Below, one piece after another: positions 9,268 through 16,581 of a DNA stretch of 64,000 nucleotides. Where the stretch lies: assembly GCF_006968745.1 (NCBI RefSeq), contig NZ_CP030118.1, positions 3,980,674-4,044,673 on the forward strand, read 5' to 3'. Within the stretch, counting starts at the first letter, position 1, and every line of letters begins with the position of its first letter. Source of the stretch: Brasilonema sennae CENA114 (GTDB lineage Bacteria > Cyanobacteriota > Cyanobacteriia > Cyanobacteriales > Nostocaceae). The position numbers were made by a program, and so were the translations under genes. The notes beneath the pieces are model-generated. The model made no database searches. It was not told where the DNA came from and saw nothing but the letters and a program-made list of their open reading frames with translations.

Positions 9268-9906
9268 TACTAGTGAATTCATATTTATTGAGAATTTATA
9301 TGATAAATCTTCCAATTCATAAATTGAAGCTATTGATATTTCTAATCCCTAATCTAACCTCCAAGATGTCTTTTATATTTGTTTTTATGTATTTTTTCTA
9401 TTACAAAAATAATATATTGACTCTTGGTATTGACAAAAAGAAGCTCTGGAGCACTTCTTGGTGGGAGTAACGGAGAATGGTGAAGAAGAAACACGCCTGA
9501 GAAGGGAGCGGTTGTAGTGGGGGAGAAAACCCCACGAATAAATACGTTCGCATGAACTGATTGCAGGGAGAAGAAGCACCAGCGAAAGGGGGCAAGGTGC
9601 ATGAGAGAGGACTGATTGATCCACGTAAATTCTTTTTCTCCCTACAAGGAGTGCTCCGGTGCTCCCTACTTCTTCTTTCTGCCCCACACCCTTACACCCC
9701 TTCTTGGTCAATTTCAGAAATATCGGCTGGAACCCTCATTCTTGGGTTCGGTGACAAAAGTTTTCAATCTACTGACAATAGATCCTAGATTTATTTACAG
9801 ATAATTGCAATAATGAGGCTGGTGCTTCCATAATAGTCATAATTTAGGAGAAATTTACTGCAATTCCTGCGGAGGTTTGATGGAAAATACCATCACTTGT
9901 GTATTT
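9268..9906 (+). repeat. second copy of the aldolase flanks with the gene deleted
   Basis: The segment repeats the aldolase upstream region, ending TTAGGAGAAATT (9844-9855). It then joins directly to ACTGCAATTCCTGCGGAGG and GATGGAAAATACCATC, sequences that in the intact copy lie just after the aldolase stop (8925-8960). The join falls at a shared AATT, and the whole coding sequence is missing. About 325 bp (9450-9775) inside the leader has no counterpart in the first copy and contains no gene I can support. Confidence 0.75.
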
Positions 9907-10520
9907 AAATTGCCATTTTATGGAGATGGGCGCTCTCCACCCAATGCAACTAAAGACTCTTGTCATCCTCTGAGTCGATAGGAAAACCTGCACAAAACGC
10001 AAGGGCCGTTATACGATTGCCCGTTCTGTGCGTTGCGCGTTTTGTTGTGGAGTGCGCCCGAAGGGTACACAGACGCTACGCATTTGCCCACTGGGCGTGC
10101 GCTTACGCTTACGCAGTCGCGGTGAGAGCACAGACCCTCCTGTAGCGCTGTCTCACCGTCTGGGCAGCGCTGGGAAGACCTCCGGTCTCGCTGCGCTCAC
10201 ACTAAATCAAGCTCTTTGACGAAGTACTACAGCCGATGTGTTGTAGCCAACGCAGGAGCAAAGATTACAACCTATCAACGAACTACACCTAGATTGCAGT
10301 GGGGTTAAAACAAGCGATCGCCCGTATACGCCCAACCAAGCTGAGTCCTGCGGACACGCTCTTGCAACGCTTGGTTCCCTGAACGAAGTTCAGGAGAGGC
10401 ACTTTGTGCCTCGGGCGTAGGGCGCGCGGCTTGGGCGATCGCTACTGAACAAGCCTGGGGTAGACAGAACACGAACAAAGCAAAATTAAAAGCCAAAACA
10501 TACACTGTTAAGGAGCAAAA
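9907..10520. repeat. repeat-rich leader before the flavodoxin gene
   Basis: Dispersed repeat units fill ~10045-10190 (ACACAGACGCTACGC, GCGTGCGCTTACGCTTACGC, CGCTGTCTCACCG). A second element at 10314-10442 starts GCGATCGCCC and ends GGGCGATCGC, so it is bounded by inverted HIP1 sites. No gene is seen. The flavodoxin promoter should lie in the last ~75 bp (10443-10520). Confidence 0.6.
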
Positions 10521-11033
10521 ATGTCGAAGATTGGTTTATTTTATGGAACTCAAACCGGAAACACTCAAAACATTGCAGAGTCGATTCAAAAAGAGTTTGG
10601 CGGTGATAGCGTTGTAACACTGCATGATATTGCCGATGCTGGTACGGACGACTTTGAGGGGTATGAAAATATCATTGTTGGTTGCCCAACCTGGAACGTT
10701 GGTGAATTGGAGGGCAGTTGGGAAGGCTTCTACGAAGACCTAGACGAGATTGACTTTAATGGTAAAAAGGTGGCTTACTTTGGACCAGGCGATCAAGTTG
10801 GCTATGCTGAGAACTTTCAGGATGCAATAGGCATTTTAGAGGAAAAGATTTCAGAACTCGGTGGCAAAACGGTTGGACAGTGGCCTACAGAGGGTTATGA
10901 ATTCGAGGAGTCTAAAGCCGTCAAAGATGGCAAGTTTGTGGGCTTGGCGTTGGATGAAGATAATCAATCTGACCTGACGGATCAGCGCGTCAAAAAGTGG
11001 GTAAGTCAGTTGAAAGGAGAGTTTAGCTTGTAA
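10521..11033 (+). CDS. isiB: flavodoxin (long-chain), IsiB type
   Basis: Flavodoxin is the FMN-containing, iron-free electron carrier that replaces ferredoxin downstream of photosystem I when iron is short. The 170-residue protein is the usual long-chain size. The phosphate-binding loop TQTGNT is at residues 10-15, the isoalloxazine-stacking Trp lies in PTWNVGEL, and the Tyr-containing loop in GDQVGYAENF. The protein is strongly acidic, as expected. A ribosome site (AAGGAGC) precedes the ATG. The gene stands apart from any isiA; a truncated CP43-like gene that may be an isiA relic is at 40032. I see no clear Fur box directly upstream. Confidence 0.95.
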   Translation: MSKIGLFYGTQTGNTQNIAESIQKEFGGDSVVTLHDIADAGTDDFEGYENIIVGCPTWNVGELEGSWEGFYEDLDEIDFNGKKVAYFGPGDQVGYAENFQDAIGILEEKISELGGKTVGQWPTEGYEFEESKAVKDGKFVGLALDEDNQSDLTDQRVKKWVSQLKGEFSL

Positions 11034-11197
11034 GGTTCCTCTGAAATATAAGCCATTAAGGCGTTGTGAGATATCCGAGCACTGCATCGGTGGGTTTGGT
11101 GTCATTGCTTTATGCTCAACGCATACCATGAACAGGTGCGATTGATGCAAACATGGTAACGATAGCGCTGATGAAGTCCGAATTTCGGAGATAACTA

Positions 11198-11314
11198 ATG
11201 CCACAGACCTTTTTGACGGATGTAGTGCTAATTTTAGGAGCGTCTCTATGTCCACTAGTTTTATTAGTCTTGCTAATTAACTTTCTGTGGACGGTTTGTG
11301 CTGCTTTTGTTTAG
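11198..11314 (+). CDS. 38-residue single-span membrane peptide
   Basis: A short frame runs from ATG at 11198 to TAG at 11312-11314 and is preceded by CGGAG (11186-11190). The peptide starts MPQTFLTDVV and is hydrophobic almost throughout, with a Leu/Val-rich core (VLLVLLINFLW) and one Pro at residue 19. This is the look of a small thylakoid or plasma-membrane subunit. It lies between flavodoxin and MnSOD on the same strand. I do not recognise the family, and a chance hydrophobic frame remains possible. Confidence 0.4.
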   Translation: MPQTFLTDVVLILGASLCPLVLLVLLINFLWTVCAAFV

Positions 11315-11447
11315 TCGTGTAACTCGACTCAAACGCCTCGATTCAATTGAGTGCGTCCCGTTGAGCTTTGCGTTGGCGTATTCCTTTGGGCGGGACGCTT
11401 TGCGACGAGCGCCTGCCCTTTGGGTTGGGCAAACCCAAAGGGCAAAA

Positions 11448-11580
11448 ATGGACAACCCTCGCCAAATCAAGTAGGATTTTCTGCTGGGATTGAGAATTAC
11501 TTCTAGTAAACTGCTTGATTTGGTTGCCTCCACGATTAATCGTGGAGCGCACAACGAGTACTCGTAATAGGGTTGTCCAT
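11448..11580. mobile_element. 133-bp inverted-repeat miniature element
   Basis: ATGGACAACCCT (11448-11459) and AGGGTTGTCCAT (11569-11580) are perfect 12-bp termini. Inside are a second pair of arms (GCCAAATCAAG, CTTGATTTGGT) and a palindrome CCACGATTAATCGTGG. The nested symmetry suggests a non-autonomous element or a structured RNA. A GC-rich dispersed repeat adjoins on the left (~11380-11445). Confidence 0.5.
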
Positions 11581-11684
11581 TCTTGTCTATGAAAAATCAA
11601 GCGGCATAGGACTCGTAGCGAACTTTTCACAGGTTGCCACTCTCTCAAATGCATCGCTTTAATTATTAAACGAGGAGAAAACTC

Positions 11685-12302
11685 ATGGCTTTTGAACTAC
11701 AACCATTACCCTATTCTGAAAATGCTCTAGAACCATACATTGATGCTCAAACGATGGGGATTCACCACGGCTTTCATCATGGTGGTTATGTTAAGAATCT
11801 CAATACAGCTTTAGAAAAGCATCCAGATCTACACAATCAAAGCATTGATGATTTAATTCGGAATCTTAATACATTGCCTGAAGGTGTTCGTAACGCGGTT
11901 CGCAATAATGGTGGTGGACACTTTAATCACTCCATCTTCTGGACAATTATGGGTCCTAATGCAGGTGGTGAACCAACCGGAGCGATCGCTACTCTTATTA
12001 ATGAAGTCTTTGGCGACTTCGAGAACTTCAAAACTCAGTTCAATGATGCAGGTGCAAAGCACTTTGGTAGTGGATTTGTCTGGCTGGTGCGAACAACCGA
12101 CAATAAATTTGAGATCGTCAGTTTGCCTAATCAGGATTGTCCTTGGTCAGAGGGACATTACCCCATTTTATGTAACGATGTTTGGGAACACGCCTACTAT
12201 CTCACCTATCAGAACCGTCGCCCAGAATATCTCAAACAGTGGTGGAATACCGTTAACTGGAATGCGGTGAACGAACGGTATAATATAGCAACTAGCGCTT
12301 AA
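11685..12302 (+). CDS. sodA: superoxide dismutase, Mn-type of the Fe/Mn family
   Basis: The enzyme disproportionates superoxide to O2 and H2O2. The 205-residue sequence has all four metal ligands: His27 (IHHGFHH), His82 (NHSIFW), Asp165 and His169 (DVWEHAYY). The GGGHFNH segment (77-82) and the active-site Gln150 in NQD are features of Mn rather than Fe enzymes. No signal peptide or membrane anchor is seen, so it should be cytosolic. The start follows GAGGAGAAAACTC. The neighbouring flavodoxin and class I aldolase are likewise iron-independent. It is convergent with lysS, with a shared hairpin at 12379-12410. Confidence 0.93.
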   Translation: MAFELQPLPYSENALEPYIDAQTMGIHHGFHHGGYVKNLNTALEKHPDLHNQSIDDLIRNLNTLPEGVRNAVRNNGGGHFNHSIFWTIMGPNAGGEPTGAIATLINEVFGDFENFKTQFNDAGAKHFGSGFVWLVRTTDNKFEIVSLPNQDCPWSEGHYPILCNDVWEHAYYLTYQNRRPEYLKQWWNTVNWNAVNERYNIATSA

Positions 12303-12378
12303 AAATCGCGTTTTGCATGAAATATCAGCAGGATTATAGATAATCCCTCCTGCCTTCTTGCATTAGTATCGCTTTAAG

Positions 12379-12410
12379 AAGGTGCGTTAGGCTTTTCCCT
12401 AACGCACCTT
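12379..12410. terminator. bidirectional terminator between sodA and lysS
   Basis: AAGGTGCGTTAGG and CCTAACGCACCTT form a strong stem around a TTTT-containing loop, between two convergent genes. A near copy is at 9048-9080. Confidence 0.6.
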
Positions 12411-12414
12411 GTGG

Positions 12415-13938
12415 CTATGTATCTGATTCTGGGGATGATTCGGATTTTTCAGGTTTGAGTAATGGGAATGCGATCGCATCTCGAATACTAGCGCAGTCTG
12501 TTAATAACATCACTAACCTGTCAATTCCAATTCCTAACCCACCTGTGGGAGGCATACCATATTCCAACGCCGTCAAGAAGTCTTCATCCACTTGCGCTTC
12601 CAAATCACCACCGGCTTTTTGTGCGACTTGCGCTTCTAAACGTTGTCTTTGGTCGATAGGATCAGTCAACTCTGAGAAACTGTTGGCAGTTTCCCGCCCA
12701 ACAGCATATAACTCAAATCGTTCCACTAAACCAGGTTTAGAACGGTGCGGCTTTGCCAGTGGTGAAATTTCCACAGGAAAATCGGTAACAAAGGTAGGCT
12801 GAATCAGGTTTTCCTCTACTTTTTGCTCGAATCCTTCATTTAACAGCTTGCCAATTGAAGGGCAATCTTCTACATTTTCAAGACCAGCATTTTTACTAGC
12901 TACTTTTGCCTCTTCCAAAGTTTGAAACGAGTTGAAATCCAAACCTGTGTATTCCTTCACCAAATCGTTCATTGTCGCGCGTCGCCAAGGGGGAGTCAAA
13001 TCCACTGGTGTACCTTGGTAGGAGATTTGCAGCGTGCCGAGAACTTCTTTGGCAACGGTGGTAATTATACCTTCCGTCAGCGCCATCATATCGTTGTAAT
13101 CGGCATAAGCTTGGTAAATTTCAATTGTGGTAAATTCAGGGTTGTGACGAGTTGATATTCCCTCATTGCGGAAAATCCGCCCCAGTTCAAACACCTTTTC
13201 AAACCCACCGACAATCAAGCGCTTAAGATGGAGTTCTGTCTCAATTCGCAGATACAGCTTCATCTCTAGAGTGTTGTGGTACGTAATGAAGGGACGCGCG
13301 TCTGCACCACCCGCTTCTTTTTGGAAAACAGGAGTTTCAATTTCAATAAAATCACGCTGTTCCAAGTAACGACGAATACCAGCAGTAATGAGAGCGCGAC
13401 GGCGAAAAGTTTGGCGGACTTCAGGGTTTACTATCAAGTCAACGTAACGCTGACGGTATCGCTTAGCAACATCCGTCAACCCATGCCATTTATCAGGCAA
13501 GGGCAAAAGAGATTTTGTGAGAATCGTGTATTTTGTGACAAAAACAGATAGCTCGCCCTTTTCAGTCCGTTTAATTGTCCCACTCACTCCCAAGATATCG
13601 CCGACATCTGTGAGTTGCTTGAGGTGATTGAAAGCATCAGCATCAACATCTGCCATGCTTTGTTGAATGCGGTTTTTTTCCAAATAAAGCTGAATTGTGC
13701 CGGTTTCATCTTCCAAAGTGAAGAAAGCCAATTTACCGAAAACACGACGCGCTATAATGCGTCCAGCCACAGTCACGTTTAAATCAACTTCTTCACCGTT
13801 AGGCAAATCAGCATATTTTTCCTGCAATTGAGCCGCGTGATGGCTGGATTCCCAATGGTAGGCATAGGGGTTCATCCCCAATTGCCTTAGCTGTTCTACT
13901 TTTTCTAGCCGCGTAGCACGGATATCTTCTTCCGACAT
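12415..13938 (-). CDS. lysS: lysyl-tRNA synthetase, class II
   Basis: The enzyme charges tRNA-Lys in the cytosol. The 507-residue protein has the N-terminal OB-fold anticodon-binding domain (about residues 50-150, VAGRIIARRVFGKLAF) and a class II catalytic core: motif 2 is RIFRNEGISTRHNPEFTTIE and motif 3 is GGLGIGIDRLVML near the C-terminus. Its last codons and terminator are duplicated at 9041-9115. The ~230 bp beyond its start (13939-14169) hold no gene I can support. Confidence 0.96.
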   Translation of the reverse strand: MSEEDIRATRLEKVEQLRQLGMNPYAYHWESSHHAAQLQEKYADLPNGEEVDLNVTVAGRIIARRVFGKLAFFTLEDETGTIQLYLEKNRIQQSMADVDADAFNHLKQLTDVGDILGVSGTIKRTEKGELSVFVTKYTILTKSLLPLPDKWHGLTDVAKRYRQRYVDLIVNPEVRQTFRRRALITAGIRRYLEQRDFIEIETPVFQKEAGGADARPFITYHNTLEMKLYLRIETELHLKRLIVGGFEKVFELGRIFRNEGISTRHNPEFTTIEIYQAYADYNDMMALTEGIITTVAKEVLGTLQISYQGTPVDLTPPWRRATMNDLVKEYTGLDFNSFQTLEEAKVASKNAGLENVEDCPSIGKLLNEGFEQKVEENLIQPTFVTDFPVEISPLAKPHRSKPGLVERFELYAVGRETANSFSELTDPIDQRQRLEAQVAQKAGGDLEAQVDEDFLTALEYGMPPTGGLGIGIDRLVMLLTDCASIRDAIAFPLLKPEKSESSPESDT

Positions 13939-14169
13939 GGTTGACGAACTAAATAGGGCAAGATTTCATTATTGTATGTAATTGTAAGAATAGCTGTAGT
14001 TTTGCCAGACGATAAACTGGTCAGATTGCGTCTGCCGATGTTCATCAAACCACAGTGCGCTTTGGGCTTAGCTTTGAACCTATCGGCTTTTAGCCGTGAG
14101 AGCGTCAAGATTGCATACCTAACCTTATACTTGAGGATAAACTAGAGCTAAGAGAGTAGGAGAAAACAA

Positions 14170-14517
14170 TTGAAACTGCCGAACCATGAATTGGCGGTTA
14201 TACCATAACGAAAAATCACTGAGTATCTGTTGTCGCCTACTCACCCAGATGGACGCAGTAAAGAAAAATTTTTCACTGCGTTTGGTTTTACAGTGAATGA
14301 GTGCGAAACTCTTGCCACTGCATTACTGAACCATGTTGCTAACAACGATGTTACAAAGCTAGAAGATTCACCATTTGGAACACGTTATGTTGTAGAAGGT
14401 ATACTGCTATCACCAGATAATAGAAATCCTTTGCTTCGTTCTGTCTGGTTTCTTGAAACAGGAGACAATATTCCTAAGTTTGTGACTGCTTATCCACTGA
14501 AAAGGTCAGAAAAATGA
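14170..14517 (+). pseudogene. DUF6883-domain gene with an in-frame stop at codon 13
   Basis: The best-conserved part, LSPTHPDGRSKEKFF to FVTAYPLKRSEK, matches the DUF6883 family as I know it. Reading the same frame upstream gives a typical family N-terminus (LKLPNHELAVIP) from a TTG at 14170, then TAA at 14206-14208, then RKITEYLLSPTHP. A single C-to-T change (CAA to TAA) would explain the stop. A shorter product from TTG 14230 is possible but would lack the first segment. The 3' end overlaps the DUF4926 start by ATGA (14514-14517), so the two genes form one unit. The function of this pair is not known to me; a toxin-antitoxin-like role is only a guess. Confidence 0.65.
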
Positions 14518-14738
14518 TTGCAGAACTTGATAGAGTTATTATAACAACTGATATTTCAGAGTACGGGTTAGAACAAGGTGATATAGGTACAGTTGTTTTG
14601 GTACATCAAGGTGGTAAGGGATATGAAGTGGAATTTCTCACCTTGAATGGAGAAACTGTGGCAATTGTTTCACTATTGGCTGCACAAGTTCGTTCCATTG
14701 GTAATAGAGAAATTGCTCATGCACGAGTGATCAATTGA
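14514..14738 (+). CDS. DUF4926-domain small protein
   Basis: The 74-residue protein has the DUF4926 pattern: a beta-rich small domain with LEQGDIGTVVLVHQGGKGYEVEF, resembling a KOW/SH3-like barrel. It is translationally coupled (ATGA overlap) to the upstream DUF6883 gene, a pairing common in cyanobacteria. The frame is intact even though its partner is interrupted. The gene ends close to the 3' end of the convergent cytosine methyltransferase gene. The biochemical role is unknown. Confidence 0.7.
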   Translation: MIAELDRVIITTDISEYGLEQGDIGTVVLVHQGGKGYEVEFLTLNGETVAIVSLLAAQVRSIGNREIAHARVIN

Positions 14739-14760
14739 TGGTATTGCATAAAATTAAGTC

Positions 14761-15828
14761 TCAGGCGAAAGAAGAACTGGGTTCAAATAATGTAAGTTGT
14801 GTAGGATATTTGTGACGACGCAACTTATGACAGACGCCAAAATTTTGGTACTGCTTTATATCTATAATTATTTTACTGGCAAGTTCTTTGCCTAGTAATA
14901 CAGGTACAGCATTTCCAACCATTTTATATCCATCAAGTAGATTGTTGTATTTGAAAAGAAAATTATCTGGAAAAGTTTGAATTCTGGCACATTCTCTAAC
15001 AGATAATCTCCTGTATGGTTTGAATGAATTAGGATCAAAAATCCATTTGTCTTTCTCAACCCAAATCATTTTTTGTGCTTGAGGATGTATCGGAGCATGT
15101 CTACCACCTGCTTGAATTGTAAAAGATGGCTCATCCCAGGTTCTGACTCTATTTCTTGACATATAAATACTAGAAAAGCTACCTTCCATATATTCATGAT
15201 TAGGTACTAATGGATGAGTTTTAGATACCTCTCCTGCTACTGGTGTCGGTTCAATATCACTTAGCTCGTAGATAGCATCTCTAAGAGTTAAAATGTGATT
15301 GCTTTCCAAGGGAAATTCAAAGATTCCCCCCATCTCCTCTCTATACCCTATAAGAATTACCCGTTTTCTATCTTGCGGTACTCCATAATTGCAAGCATTG
15401 AGCAATTTATAAGTTACTTCATATCCAGCATCTTTAAATTGATATAAAATATTTGTAAAAGCTTTGTTATGCTTTTGGGCTAAAATCCCACTGACATTTT
15501 CAGCTAGAAAAAAAAGAGGTCTTTTTTCTCTAATAATTCTAATGTAATCATAAAATAACTGACCTCTGCTATCATCTATTCCTCGTCCTGCACCAGCTTC
15601 ACTCCAACTTTGGCAAGGAGGACCACCAATGATACCTATGCAGTCAGGTATATCATCAGGTTCAATAGCTCTGATATCTCTTTTATCTAGTTTGACATCT
15701 GGATGATTAAGTTCATAAGTATCCCAAATTGACTTATCATATTCGTTTGCCCAGACTGTCTTAAATCCAGCTTGCTCAAAGCCTAAATCTAAACCTCCAC
15801 AACCTGAAAATAGAGATACTATATTCAT
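14761..15828 (-). CDS. DNA (cytosine-5)-methyltransferase, Dcm family
   Basis: This 355-residue enzyme transfers a methyl group from S-adenosylmethionine to C5 of cytosine in a specific DNA site. Motif I (FSGCGGLDLGFEQAG, 7-21), motif IV (GGPPCQSWSEAG, catalytic Cys72), motif VI (ENV, 110-112), motif VIII (QDRKR, 152-156), motif IX (RRLSVRECARIQTFP) and motif X (GNAVPVLLGKELA) are all present and in order, so it should be active. No restriction endonuclease lies beside it, so it is an orphan in this window. The target site cannot be read from the sequence. The AT-rich coding sequence contrasts with its neighbours and suggests horizontal acquisition. Confidence 0.93.
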   Translation of the reverse strand: MNIVSLFSGCGGLDLGFEQAGFKTVWANEYDKSIWDTYELNHPDVKLDKRDIRAIEPDDIPDCIGIIGGPPCQSWSEAGAGRGIDDSRGQLFYDYIRIIREKRPLFFLAENVSGILAQKHNKAFTNILYQFKDAGYEVTYKLLNACNYGVPQDRKRVILIGYREEMGGIFEFPLESNHILTLRDAIYELSDIEPTPVAGEVSKTHPLVPNHEYMEGSFSSIYMSRNRVRTWDEPSFTIQAGGRHAPIHPQAQKMIWVEKDKWIFDPNSFKPYRRLSVRECARIQTFPDNFLFKYNNLLDGYKMVGNAVPVLLGKELASKIIIDIKQYQNFGVCHKLRRHKYPTQLTLFEPSSSFA

Positions 15829-16527
15829 ATTTTTTCATTCCATCAATTTATTTTTAATTTTATATATAAACATTTGTTTTAATTGCTTTAAGTAAATCTG
15901 CTATAAATATATAGGAATCCGGTTTGATTTGGTGAGACCAGTGCTTGATGAGGGTTTCCCTCACTTGGCATCTGGCGTATCTCCTCCACCAGACGCTGCG
16001 CGTTCGCTCTTAGCGTGCGCTTGCGCTTACGCCGTAAGGCGTGCGCTCTGCGCACACCCGAAGGGTGAATCACAAAGTAGAGACGCTTAACGCTTAACAG
16101 GGAAGAAGCAATAATAGTGTACTGAGTTTTTTAAGCGCAGAGCGCAGGCTATGCCAACAAAAATCAAATATGAGTCGTATATATTGTTTTTCTTACTTGA
16201 AATTTACTAAGTAGCATGTAAACACCTTCTCTCTCTTCTCTTTTTTTTCTTTGCGACGCCAGTCGCCTCAAGTCGGGGAACCCGCCCACGGCGCTGGCTC
16301 CTCTTTGCGACGCCAGACGCCTAGGTCGGGAGACCCTCTCCGTTTGCGTAGCGCCCCCTATGCCTGCGGCACGGCTACGCCTATCGGGGCTAGTTGCCAC
16401 AACGCGCTTAACCCGCGCAAGGCACTTCTCTGTGCAGCGCTGGCTCGTCTTGGCGGTTAGTTTTTTTATTTTTTGTTCACGACCTATCTAGGATTGCTAT
16501 ATATTTTAATCAGATAATAAAGATTAT
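15829..16527. repeat. intergenic region with two dispersed repeat clusters
   Basis: Cluster one (~15925-16075) has GGTGAGACCAGTGCTTGATG, GCGTTCGCTCTTAGCGTGCG and GCCGTAAGGCGTGCGCTC. Cluster two (~16254-16462) has GACGCCAGTCGCCTCAAGTC and two CGCTGGCTC units. The remainder is AT-rich. No gene is supported; frames of 60-80 codons here are repeat-derived. Confidence 0.6.
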
Positions 16528-16553
16528 GCCGCTCCTCATGTGTGAAGAGCGGC
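16528..16553 (-). terminator. hairpin after the phosphoketolase-family gene
   Basis: GCCGCTCCTC (16528-16537) pairs with GAAGAGCGGC (16544-16553), one G-T pair, about 30 bp past the stop of the minus-strand gene and followed on that strand by an A/T-rich run. Confidence 0.5.
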
Positions 16554-16581
16554 AATACCGTATCGTATCAGATTGCTAAAT

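Noticed and set aside
9385..9711. Overlapping minus-strand frames of 64-108 codons
   Set aside because: They are in a low-complexity, purine/pyrimidine-biased intergenic stretch with several overlapping frames and no protein-like features.
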